Notes under the pieces: model-generated
What the model saw: the letters and a program-made list of their open reading frames with translations, nothing else
What the model was told of the DNA's origin: nothing
Database searches by the model: none
From: Vairimorpha ceranae
Taxonomy: Eukaryota; Microsporidia; Nosematidae
NCBI RefSeq assembly: GCF_000988165.1
Contig: NW_020169297.1
Coordinates: 1 to 64,000 of the forward strand
Length of the DNA: 64,000 nt
Direction of reading: 5' to 3'
In this document: piece by piece, positions 1 to 7,813 of the stretch
How the letters are laid out: each line of letters begins with the position of its first letter
How positions within the stretch are numbered: the stretch's first letter is position 1
Position numbers and translations under genes: made by a program

Positions 1-1
1 T

Positions 2-91
2 TCGTACATTGTGAGGTTAGAGAATGGAAGATTTGTTAAAAAGAGACATTACGATCTAAAAGGGATTGGTGTCTTAAATTATGGTGAATGA
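2..91 (+). CDS. Ty3/gypsy-type integrase, C-terminal end (5' truncated by window edge)
   Basis: The frame beginning at base 2 is open for 29 codons and stops at a TGA at 89-91. It reads SYIVRLENGRFVKRHYDLKG and continues for nine more residues. The pattern of hydrophobic strand, short loop with NGR, then basic RHYD/L is that of the extreme C-terminus of LTR-retrotransposon integrases, which end in strands of the type YxVExxGRxxxRHxxxLK. The stretch is visibly richer in G than the following DNA, and a purine tract follows directly, as expected at the 3' end of such an element. The rest of the pol gene lies to the left of the window. Some caution is needed because only about 29 residues are visible. 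Confidence 0.5.
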   Translation, partial: SYIVRLENGRFVKKRHYDLKGIGVLNYGE

Positions 92-102
92 GACTAACCG
101 TC

Positions 103-290
103 TGGAGGGGGGATGTTATATTCTATTATTTTATTAAACCCTAATTTATGTTAAGCACTAATATAATATAAAATTTAGAAAAGCAAATTGTTTTGTTATT
201 CGTAAAATAATACGTGTTTAAATAAAAAAATAGTTATTTTGACTGTAGTTTTATTTATCAAAATTTTAATATAGTATAAATTTATGCCTT
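103..290 (+). mobile_element. Polypurine tract and probable start of a 3' LTR
   Basis: A tract TGGAGGGGGGA lies at 103-113, twelve bases after the integrase stop. It is followed at once by TGTTATATTCTATT. A G-rich polypurine tract abutting a TG dinucleotide is the standard junction between the internal region and the 3' LTR of Ty3/gypsy elements. The LTR would start at base 114. I cannot find its end: no matching CA terminus with a complementary terminal repeat is evident before the next gene ends at 298, so the right boundary is arbitrary and the LTR may be truncated. Confidence 0.4.
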
Positions 291-297
291 TTTTATC

Positions 298-831
298 TCA
301 AAACACCATCCGTTGTAAAACAATTTTAATCAGTAAACTTAAAATACTTAACTCAATGCCTTTCATATTGCGATCGACAAAAAAAGCTTTAAATCTCAAA
401 ATCTCACTTAAAAAATAAATATCCCAGCACATAATTTTTTCATCATTATATTTTTTTGCAATCCATTTTCTATTTTTTAAATCGTAAATTTCATTTCTAT
501 TTTTAAAAAAGAATATACCTTCAAGATTTGTAAGATTAAGCTGAGTAAATATTTCTGCCTGCTTTAAATTCAATATCCTAATGTAAGCAATATTTCTGCA
601 TAAAATGCATTTTTTAAAAAGATGTTCTGATAGACTTTCCGATACATTTACAAAAATGAAAGAATTATCCTGGATATCAGCAATAGAATATGGAATAACA
701 ACATTATGCTTTTTATTTGTCTTTTTGACAGATGTAACTGTTTGGGGTTGTTTATTAAAAAAATAAAAAAGTATTGATGTAAATAGATATACAAATCTAA
801 GTGAAGTAAATCTTCCTCTTTCCCTTTCCAT
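298..831 (-). CDS. Hypothetical membrane-anchored protein, 177 aa
   Basis: No family is recognised. The start ATG at 831 is preceded at two bases by CCCC, the start-associated motif seen throughout this window, which argues that the frame is a real gene. The first 12 residues are charged (MERERGRF) and are followed by a hydrophobic stretch (about residues 13-26, FVYLFTSILFYFF), so an N-terminal membrane anchor with the rest on the far side is likely. The middle part has two cysteines close together (KKCILCRN, around 70) and the C-terminus is hydrophobic. It lies between the retroelement tail and SmB. The divergent spacing to SmB is about 300 bp. Confidence 0.55.
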   Translation of the reverse strand: MERERGRFTSLRFVYLFTSILFYFFNKQPQTVTSVKKTNKKHNVVIPYSIADIQDNSFIFVNVSESLSEHLFKKCILCRNIAYIRILNLKQAEIFTQLNLTNLEGIFFFKNRNEIYDLKNRKWIAKKYNDEKIMCWDIYFLSEILRFKAFFVDRNMKGIELSILSLLIKIVLQRMVF

Positions 832-1132
832 AGGGGAAATTTTTAAAAATTTTTAAGAAAATTAAGATCAAAAAAATTACAGATTTTTTGTATCTTTAAA
901 ATTACGTTTAATAAAAAATTACAATGTTGATAAAAGCATATAAGTTAAATGTTTGTGTAATTTAGACTTTACTGTTTTATTTGAATTTAATAATAATTTG
1001 AAGTAAAGATCAATGTTTACCTAAATCTGTACATTGTCTAATAAGTAATAAGTTAGTAGTACGCCGTTTTTTAAAAAAAATATATAATTAAATTATTACT
1101 ACACATGTGAATAGAATTTCTGCCCTAAATTT
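832..1132. other. Divergent intergenic region, no gene seen
   Basis: 301 bp between the starts of the 177-aa membrane protein and SmB. It is strongly AT-rich. Apart from the C runs next to each start (CCCC beside 831; CCC at about 1123-1125) I see no open frame with coding character and no RNA fold. Confidence 0.6.
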
Positions 1133-1387
1133 ATGGATAAGCAATTTTTAAACTATAGAGTTAAAATATTTACAAAGGATAAAACGTTTCTAGAAGGAAC
1201 ACTTATAATGGTAGATAATGAATGTAATGCTATGATTGATGACTGTGAAGAATTTAAAGATACAAAAACTCCTTTACAATCACCTCGCCAATATTTAGGA
1301 TTGGTTGTAATTCCTGGTAAAAATATAAAATACACTGAATATTTGTATAAAGTGCCAAAAATAAATAAATTTAATCACTTAAATTAG
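1133..1387 (+). CDS. SMB1: U snRNP core protein SmB (Sm fold)
   Basis: This is an 84-residue Sm-domain protein. Residues 6-24 ([18 protein letters not shown]) match the Sm1 strand set of SmB (NYR..I..DGR.F.GTF), and residues 30-42 ([11 protein letters not shown]) match the SmB signature NLIL.DC.EFR. The Sm2 region [11 protein letters not shown] (about 56-66) matches LGLVLLRGENI. SmB is one of seven Sm proteins that form a ring on the Sm site of spliceosomal snRNAs. The long proline/arginine tail of animal SmB is absent, as usual in microsporidia. The ATG has CCC eight bases upstream. Its 3' end overlaps the convergent eL20 gene by 17 bp. A retained spliceosome fits the intron found in eS4 in this window. 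Confidence 0.85.
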   Translation: MDKQFLNYRVKIFTKDKTFLEGTLIMVDNECNAMIDDCEEFKDTKTPLQSPRQYLGLVVIPGKNIKYTEYLYKVPKINKFNHLN

Positions 1388-1913
1388 TATCAACTGGTAC
1401 GTATAAGTCTTTAGTATTGGAATATTTTCTAAAGACAGGAAACTTAAGATCTTTCTGATTAAACTCTGCTACTTTACCAGTTTTAATTTCATCATCCGCT
1501 AGTTCTTTAATTTCAATAACAAAAATATCATTTCTTTTGCATCTAATTCGAATAGCTGCCTCTCTAAATAAAAAATCAAGAGCACTAACACGTGAAATTG
1601 CTCTAAATTCTCTATATGAATTCTGCAGTCCTTTTTTGCACCTAAAAACGAAACTAATACCATAATTTTTTACTTCTCCAGTAACCTCTTCTTTAACCTC
1701 TTTAGCATCAAGTAAAACTAATTTACTCGGCTTAAGTTTGTACTTGTCATTTAATAATTTAAAAAATTTTGACCTTGCAAGTACATGATTCTGAGCAAAG
1801 ATATTAGACTCGTAAATCTGTGGCTGGGGATTCTTATCTGAAGGTGTTAAACAGGCTGATAATTTATATTCCTTAAATGGTGGTACAGTGTAGTTTCGTT
1901 TAGCAAAATCCAT
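1371..1913 (-). CDS. RPL20: 60S ribosomal protein eL20 (L18a/L20)
   Basis: This 180-residue protein matches eL20 over its whole length. The N-terminal part reads [12 protein letters not shown] followed by [18 protein letters not shown], corresponding to YKVVGRCLPTP...MRIFAPNHVVAKSRF. The region [14 protein letters not shown] matches KNFGIWLRYDSRSG, and [16 protein letters not shown] matches MYREYRDLTTAGAV. The C-terminal [13 protein letters not shown] corresponds to SKIKFPLPHRV. It is a component of the large ribosomal subunit near the central protuberance side. The ATG at 1913 has CCCCCC four bases upstream. Family members are about 170-180 residues, so the gene is full length. It is convergent with SmB and overlaps its end by 17 bp. 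Confidence 0.93.
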   Translation of the reverse strand: MDFAKRNYTVPPFKEYKLSACLTPSDKNPQPQIYESNIFAQNHVLARSKFFKLLNDKYKLKPSKLVLLDAKEVKEEVTGEVKNYGISFVFRCKKGLQNSYREFRAISRVSALDFLFREAAIRIRCKRNDIFVIEIKELADDEIKTGKVAEFNQKDLKFPVFRKYSNTKDLYVPVDTNLSD

Positions 1914-2243
1914 TTTGGGGGGTAAAAATTGAAAAATTTAAAATTGCATAAATCACATTAAAAAAAATTGATATTTTTTATATTTTAAAAGAGCACTTAT
2001 GTGAAGACACAAAACATGGTTGTTAATAGTATTATATAAATTTTCTGGTCTAATGATAGCAGTTTATTACACTAAATGGTTGCCATTTATCATACTAGAT
2101 TTTAATATGTTAAAAACAATTTGTTGCTATAAAACAAACAAATTAAATATTAAAAAAAATTAATACATATTAACTTATTGTAAAACTAAATAACAACCCG
2201 AAAAAGTTTAAATTGTATTTATTTTAACTTTCGTTTAATGTAT
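1914..2243. other. Intergenic region, no gene seen
   Basis: 330 bp between the eL20 start and the 3' end of the small 58-codon gene. It is AT-rich with poly-A and poly-T runs. Apart from the C run beside the eL20 start I see no coding frame. Confidence 0.5.
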
Positions 2244-2420
2244 TTATTTGGAATTACAATTTCTATAAAGCAAGTTTATTGAACTAGTAATTATTTCTTC
2301 ACTCTGTGTTATTTCATTGTCTATAGATAAAATAGCTTCCTTTATCTCAGAAATATTATTAGAGAGATCTTCTACTATTTTAGCTCTAATTTTATTGTTG
2401 GTATTTTTTATGTTGTTCAT
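2244..2420 (-). CDS. Small conserved-looking helical protein, 58 aa
   Basis: A short frame on the minus strand runs from ATG at 2420 to TAA at 2244. GGG lies five bases before the ATG (GGGTAAGAAATG), and the divergent condensin gene begins only 46 bp away, so the pair looks like a typical microsporidian bidirectional promoter. The protein is one long amphipathic helix with heptad-like spacing (KIVEDLSNNISEIKEAILS, then IDNEITQSEEIITSSIN). Size and shape resemble small DASH/Dad-type kinetochore or SNARE-associated subunits. I cannot assign it to any family, so that resemblance is only a suggestion. Confidence 0.5.
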   Translation of the reverse strand: MNNIKNTNNKIRAKIVEDLSNNISEIKEAILSIDNEITQSEEIITSSINLLYRNCNSK

Positions 2421-2466
2421 TTCTTACCCTCAATAATAAGTTAAAATTAACATTTTCTTGCCCTTA
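2421..2466. promoter_or_regulatory. 46-bp bidirectional promoter (58-aa gene / YCG1)
   Basis: The whole space between two divergent start codons is 46 bp. On the minus side GGG lies five bases from the ATG at 2420, and on the plus side CCC (2461-2463) lies three bases from the ATG at 2467. These C/G runs are the only shared elements. Confidence 0.5.
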
Positions 2467-4647
2467 ATGAATATTTTAGAAGGTAAAGAAAAGCAGATAC
2501 AAAAATTACAAATTTTATTTAATGAAATACAAATTTGTGATAACAAAAAATTTATAGAAAATCTCAGAACTTGTATATCTCTCCTAAGTCAGAACTATTC
2601 ACTAGATGTTCTTCTTTCAGTGATTTACCCTATTTTATTGTGCAAAAAGTCGAAAATTCCTACAAAAATAGTGCTTTTTTTAAAAAGACTATTCGATGAA
2701 ATTGTTCTTGAAGAAGAAGGTAAATTGTCTGTTTTAAAGCTGTTTGACCATCTTATATCACTGGTAAATTCTAAGACTACTAGAGTTAGGAAAAATATTA
2801 TCTTTCTTTTAAATATTTTATCAGGCTTTAATTTTATAAATGAAAAAATAAGTACTGAAATTTTAATAAAAATTTCTGAAAGATTATTTGATAAAGAAAA
2901 AAGTGTAAGAAAGGAAACAATACTTTTTTTGTGTAGATATCAAAATTTTGATTTAAATGAAAGTACGAAAATAATTAGTCTATTTAAAAATATTATAAGG
3001 TATGATCCAAGTAATGAATGTAGAAAAATAGCATTTGAAAATCTTGAAATAAATCTCTTTACGCATAACTGCATAATTGAAAGATGTTCTGATACAAATT
3101 TAGGTATTAGAAATATTTTTTATAAAAAAATGTTAGAAAAAATAAACATTAGAGAAATAAGATCTGATAAAAAAATGTATTTATTAAAAAAAGCTTTTAC
3201 GGAACGGGAAATCAATAGTACAGAAATTTTTGTGAATTGTTGTTTACTTTATTATGATTTACCCACCGAATTTACCGCTTTGATAGACGACTTATATAGT
3301 CCAAGTACTTTTAAACTATTAGAAAAGCTTATAAAACAACTTTTAAATTTTTTAGATTTTAATTTAGATCCAATTAAAGTTTTTGAAGATTCTTCATTAA
3401 GTAATTTATTATTTTACTTTTTCTATCTGTCACATATTGAAGATACGAAAAGTAAGGATGAACTAAATTTATTGGAACTTTCAAAATATGTAGAAATTTT
3501 ATATAACTTTATTAAAAATGCACAAGAAGATGTCGAAAAAAAAGAAAAATGTAAGATTATGTTCAAGATATTAAATTTTTATGATTTTTTTGACGATGAA
3601 TCTAGAAAAATAATTAATAGTACAATTTATAAATCAATAAAAAATGGTGCCGAAGATGACATTTTAGAAGAAGCAATAAAAATTGTGTATAAAATTGATC
3701 CACAAAGTGGAGACAAAATGTTTGGTGCTTTGATTCATAAACATATAGATACTTTTCCTATTTTTGCACTAAAAATTAGTAAATATATTTTTAAATATTC
3801 TGTTGTTGTAAATAAAATCCACGAGGCAATAATGAACGAAATAGTTTTACCTTACCAAGAACAAAATCTAGAAAAAGATCAATTGATAGCGGAATTACTA
3901 TTTTTTTATCAATTAATTGAATCTAATGATGATATTTTTGAATTATTTAAAAGTTACAGAAAAAAATGTAAATTTTTTTTTGAAATGTCTGTAGATCTAT
4001 CCCTTAAACTTAAATGTGATAAGTATCGTCTTTTTGCACAAGAGATTTTTTTTGAAAAAATAAATACGAATGATGCTTCTGTATTTATTCCAGGTTCTAA
4101 ATTGATTTTATCTCAGCAAATATTGGATGAGTCTTTAATTTTAAAGTATGTTATATTTGCACTATCATTTTATTTCACAGAAGAAGATGATCATATACAA
4201 CAATATCTAAACGTTTTCTTTCATGAATATTTTTTAGAAGATTCTTCTTACTTAATAGATGCATTTTGTCCAGTATTAGAAAATCTAGATAAATCAGAAA
4301 AATATTTTATCGATCGTGTATTGTATTTAATAGAAAATTCTAAAAAGCAAAATGGCACACAAATTTTATTCTATAAGATATGTGTAAATCTATATACTAT
4401 TTATGCCGATACAAAATTAGGAAAGAAATTTCTTTATGTTTTATCTAAAATTAATATAGTCGGTGCCTGGAATACAAATCTAACAAAGAAGATATTATTC
4501 TGTTGTACGCAATTAATAAAGAAACCTTCTGTAGTAAAAAAAATTACAGATATTACAAGCTCTATTATGACAATTGATGATGGAGAGCCAATTTCACAAG
4601 AAGATTTACAGTGTGTTAAACAAGATTTATGTATTTTTAAAAAATAA
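2467..4647 (+). CDS. YCG1: Condensin non-SMC subunit CAP-G/Ycg1
   Basis: This 726-residue HEAT-repeat protein is the kleisin-binding G subunit of condensin, which compacts mitotic chromosomes. The first 250 residues carry the family's repeats: LFDKEKSVRKETILFLCRYQ (about 140-160), then RYDPSNECRKIAFENLEIN and IERCSDTNLGIRNIFYKKML (about 180-225). These correspond to the CAP-G pattern SDPSPEVRRAVL...I..RTKDV...VRK.AY. Family members are about 900-1,000 residues, so this copy is shortened. Start choice: ATG at 2467 has CCC three bases upstream (CCCTTAATG). A TTG nine bases earlier is not credible as a start. PRI1 follows on the same strand after 21 bp. Confidence 0.75.
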   Translation: MNILEGKEKQIQKLQILFNEIQICDNKKFIENLRTCISLLSQNYSLDVLLSVIYPILLCKKSKIPTKIVLFLKRLFDEIVLEEEGKLSVLKLFDHLISLVNSKTTRVRKNIIFLLNILSGFNFINEKISTEILIKISERLFDKEKSVRKETILFLCRYQNFDLNESTKIISLFKNIIRYDPSNECRKIAFENLEINLFTHNCIIERCSDTNLGIRNIFYKKMLEKINIREIRSDKKMYLLKKAFTEREINSTEIFVNCCLLYYDLPTEFTALIDDLYSPSTFKLLEKLIKQLLNFLDFNLDPIKVFEDSSLSNLLFYFFYLSHIEDTKSKDELNLLELSKYVEILYNFIKNAQEDVEKKEKCKIMFKILNFYDFFDDESRKIINSTIYKSIKNGAEDDILEEAIKIVYKIDPQSGDKMFGALIHKHIDTFPIFALKISKYIFKYSVVVNKIHEAIMNEIVLPYQEQNLEKDQLIAELLFFYQLIESNDDIFELFKSYRKKCKFFFEMSVDLSLKLKCDKYRLFAQEIFFEKINTNDASVFIPGSKLILSQQILDESLILKYVIFALSFYFTEEDDHIQQYLNVFFHEYFLEDSSYLIDAFCPVLENLDKSEKYFIDRVLYLIENSKKQNGTQILFYKICVNLYTIYADTKLGKKFLYVLSKINIVGAWNTNLTKKILFCCTQLIKKPSVVKKITDITSSIMTIDDGEPISQEDLQCVKQDLCIFKK

Positions 4648-4668
4648 ATAAATTCTTATTTTAAGCCC

Positions 4669-5550
4669 ATGAATTCTTATTATTCAAAATTATATTATGA
4701 ACGGTTTTTTCCATCTAAAAAAATATTTAAATGGCTAAAAATAAATTCTACTAGAGAGCTTTCTTTTACATTAGAGAATGGTATATTCACAAGATATCAA
4801 ACATTCAGTGATTATGAATCTTTTAGAAAAAGACTTAATGATTTAACATTTGAAAAGATTGATATAGGGGCTGTGTACGATGTAAAACCAGAAAAAAATA
4901 AAATAAAAAAAGCTGTTGAAAAAGAGCTTGTTTTTGATGTTGACTTGACAGATTATAATAGAACGTGTTGTATTGATAAAAATATCTGTGAAAGGTGTAT
5001 ATCGTTAATAAAAGTATCAGTAGAACTTTTAGAGTATATTTTAAAAGAAGAACTTGGTTTTAAAAAATTGTGCTTTGTATTTTCAGGTAGACGAGGCGTC
5101 CATTGTTGGGTGACTGATTCTTATGCATCTAAATTTTCTGAAGAAATAAGGGGACATATAGTAAGTTATATTGAAAAAGTATGTGCAAGTTGTATGTACA
5201 GTGATAAATACACAGAAATCTTAATGCGATACATACCTTACTTAATAGATCAAGGGTTTGTAGAAAAAAGCAATTTAACTTCACAAAAATTTGTTAAAGA
5301 TAAAAAATTTTTACAGATATTGTATGACAAGATGTTCCTAAAAATTGATAGCGAAGTTACGAAATCACTAATACATCTTATAAAAATGCCATTTTGCATA
5401 CATCCTGCTAGTCAAATGCTATCCCTACCTATAGATCCAGGTAATTTGAATGATTTTGTTCAAAATTCTATGATAAAATTAGAAGATTTAATTAAAAATC
5501 CCAATCTTCTTAATAATGCACTTAAAATATTAGATTCTTGGATTTTATGA
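4669..5550 (+). CDS. PRI1: DNA primase small (catalytic) subunit
   Basis: 293 residues. The catalytic metal site is visible as ELVFDVDLTDY (Asp90 and Asp92), followed by SGRRGVHCW (139-147), the nucleotide-binding motif SGRRG.H.WV of eukaryotic and archaeal primases. The third motif LIKMPFCIHPASQMLSLPID (about 245-264) corresponds to LLKSPFSVHPKTGR.SVPID. Cysteines 100, 101, 107 and 110 fit the zinc-binding knuckle. The enzyme makes RNA primers for DNA polymerase alpha. Human and yeast proteins have about 400-420 residues, so loops and the C-terminal tail are trimmed here, but no catalytic residue is missing. The ATG is directly preceded by CCC and lies 21 bp after the YCG1 stop, with the same direction. 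Confidence 0.92.
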   Translation: MNSYYSKLYYERFFPSKKIFKWLKINSTRELSFTLENGIFTRYQTFSDYESFRKRLNDLTFEKIDIGAVYDVKPEKNKIKKAVEKELVFDVDLTDYNRTCCIDKNICERCISLIKVSVELLEYILKEELGFKKLCFVFSGRRGVHCWVTDSYASKFSEEIRGHIVSYIEKVCASCMYSDKYTEILMRYIPYLIDQGFVEKSNLTSQKFVKDKKFLQILYDKMFLKIDSEVTKSLIHLIKMPFCIHPASQMLSLPIDPGNLNDFVQNSMIKLEDLIKNPNLLNNALKILDSWIL

Positions 5551-5853
5551 CGCATTAAATAGGAATTGGTTTCTTGTAAAATTTATTTGACGGTCATAAA
5601 TCTGTGTAGTAATATTTTATAATTTAAATTTTCTAATAACATACTTTTAATATCAGCTTTACTAAAGATAATCGAATTATGATACAATAAAGAAAATAAA
5701 AGAATTAAACTTGCCAGCAATAGTAAAGTTTAACTATAATAGAAATTGCAAACTGTATAATTGATCTAATAAATATTATTTGGTAGCTTTAAAATAGTTT
5801 TTTAATCAATAATAAAAATTTCGTATTTACTCTACTTTTATTTTTTTCCCTTC
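5551..5853. other. Intergenic region, no gene seen
   Basis: 303 bp between PRI1 and the TTI1-like gene on the same strand. It is AT-rich. A phrase GTGTAGTA near 5595 recalls the branch-point-recognition region of U2 snRNA but nothing around it supports an snRNA. CCC at 5848-5850 belongs to the next start. Confidence 0.5.
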
Positions 5854-7794
5854 ATGCTAAAATATAAAATTTTGAATCTTATTTGTGATTGCATAAAAAA
5901 TAAAGAGAAAAAAGATAATTTATTAGACAAAATTTTAGAAATGCTTTGTAAAAGCTATAACGAGGAAAAAGAAAAGTTTTTAAATGAAATCTATAAATAT
6001 AACTCCTTAGATTATGTACAAAATATAAATACTAAGCTAGCGAAAAAAAAATTTTTGTGTTTTAAAGATTTGACAAGTGAGACTATTGCTTTTATATTAC
6101 GTTTGTCACAAACAGAGCTGACTTACGATGAACATTTAATAATAATTTATTCATTAGACAAAGAAATTTTACAGAAATTTCTTCCTGGAATTATGTCTTA
6201 TAATTTATCTTTGCTTTTATCCTCTAATGTAAAAAAAACTTTGTCTATTATTAATTATTTGCTTGTATGTAAATTGCATATTTCTGATGTAGGAAAAGAT
6301 ATATTGTACAAAGCACTAATTAATGTAGATAGAAGCGATCTAAAGGCTACAAGTTGGTTATGTAAAGATTTATTTGACGATAGTAAATTGATGTTTTTTT
6401 TACAAAATTTAGTATTAGGAGATTGTACATTAGATACCGAAGAATATATTTTGTTGCAAAAACAAATTGTCTTTAAATTAAAAAAAGTTAATTTTTTGAC
6501 TGTAAATGAAAGAGAGACATTATTTATGGTAATAAATAAAATGGCTACGAAAAAAATATTGGATGTTACAGTTGATTTTTGGGAAACCATGAAAAATTTA
6601 TATTATAGTAAATATAATGTTGAGTATGTTATTGAATTAATACAAATGAATTACACTGTTTGTTCTCCTATACTAGAATTAATGCCTATAAACGAACATT
6701 CATTATCTATAATTTCTAAGTCTAATAAAATAAAAGAGTTAAAAATATTTATTAGACGAATTAAAAAACCAATAATGGAGTATGAAATTTTAAAATTATA
6801 TCTGGAAAAAATTGAAATTCGAAATGAAATAGAGATTAAATATAATATAAAAGAACTTGCTATAAAGTTTAGAAATGAGATTTCTGAACATTTATTTTTA
6901 GAACTAGAAAAAGTATATAAAAAGACTAAAAAATCAATTTTGTTTGAAAACTGTATAGAATCCCTAAAAAAAGATGTCAATTTTGATAATCACGTTAACG
7001 ATATAATAATTTCATGCCATAAATTAAATGAAATTGATAAGAATGCAGATTTAAAATTAATTAATGATTTGTGTTTAAAGTTTCTTGATAAAATTCGAGA
7101 CGAAACAGTAGCATACAATATTTTTAAGCTTTTTAAAGTCGAAGAGAACTTAACCAACGAAGATTTATTCTATATATTTGATAAAATTTTATATTTTGAT
7201 TTGGATTCTAGTCGTATAAGGAAAATAAAATATGGAGTCATAAGTAAAATATTTTCTTATTTAATAAAAAATAGTAAACAAAACAATCCAGGCAAAATTA
7301 TTATTCAAAAAGAAAATAAATTCTTTCTTCCCATGCTTGTTAAGTTATGGGACGAGATATCAATCATACCCGACGAATTTGAAATTGAAGCGGTTATAAA
7401 TCTTTTAAAAATTTCTATAGAAAAAAGTGGAGCATTTTATCAAAAAAGATTTTTTGCTTCTGAGATTTACACTTATTTTCTTAAGCGATTTACCCAAGAA
7501 AAATTTGTTACATCTGATTTAAGCAAATATTTATCGTTCTTTAATTTTTTAGAAAGTGTGGTTAATTGCTTTCTGTTACCAAAAGAAAACTTTGAGAATA
7601 TATTTATTTATTTATGTAATTTAAGTTGCTTTTTAGAAGCTCGAAAAGTTGTTTATAAGATGACAGTTTTAGATTCATATCTAGCTTTCTATATATTATA
7701 CATACAAAAAAAAGTTACTTTACCAAAAGAATTTAGTGAAAAAAATTTGAAAACTATAAAATCAGTGAGCTTTCAGCAAAAACAGCAGCAATAG
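5854..7794 (+). CDS. Large helical-repeat protein, TTI1-like
   Basis: 646 residues, all-helical, consistent with HEAT-type repeats. The best clue is near the C-terminus, about 485-545: FFLPMLVKLWDEISII, then a helix, then SGAFYQKRFFASEIYTYFLK. This order (LLP.v...W..i, helix, G.F...RF..d..P.l) is the conserved C-terminal block of TTI1, the partner of TEL2 and TTI2 that stabilises PI3K-like kinases such as TOR and ATM/ATR. The remainder shows no motif I can name. It could also be another HEAT protein. The tail is glutamine rich (KQQQ). ATG has CCC three bases upstream. It is convergent with RAD7, 19 bp apart. Confidence 0.5.
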   Translation: MLKYKILNLICDCIKNKEKKDNLLDKILEMLCKSYNEEKEKFLNEIYKYNSLDYVQNINTKLAKKKFLCFKDLTSETIAFILRLSQTELTYDEHLIIIYSLDKEILQKFLPGIMSYNLSLLLSSNVKKTLSIINYLLVCKLHISDVGKDILYKALINVDRSDLKATSWLCKDLFDDSKLMFFLQNLVLGDCTLDTEEYILLQKQIVFKLKKVNFLTVNERETLFMVINKMATKKILDVTVDFWETMKNLYYSKYNVEYVIELIQMNYTVCSPILELMPINEHSLSIISKSNKIKELKIFIRRIKKPIMEYEILKLYLEKIEIRNEIEIKYNIKELAIKFRNEISEHLFLELEKVYKKTKKSILFENCIESLKKDVNFDNHVNDIIISCHKLNEIDKNADLKLINDLCLKFLDKIRDETVAYNIFKLFKVEENLTNEDLFYIFDKILYFDLDSSRIRKIKYGVISKIFSYLIKNSKQNNPGKIIIQKENKFFLPMLVKLWDEISIIPDEFEIEAVINLLKISIEKSGAFYQKRFFASEIYTYFLKRFTQEKFVTSDLSKYLSFFNFLESVVNCFLLPKENFENIFIYLCNLSCFLEARKVVYKMTVLDSYLAFYILYIQKKVTLPKEFSEKNLKTIKSVSFQQKQQQ

Positions 7795-7813
7795 TTTTTA
7801 AAAATCTTAAAAA

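Noticed and set aside
2458..2466. Earlier TTG start for YCG1 (and similar TTG/GTG starts for UBC8, INCENP-like and the acidic 250-aa protein)
   Set aside because: In each case an ATG just downstream follows a C run or matches the family N-terminus, so non-ATG starts are unnecessary.
5585..5650. U2 snRNA-like phrase GTGTAGTA
   Set aside because: No flanking U2 stem-loop I or Sm site in the correct order; the match is eight bases only.
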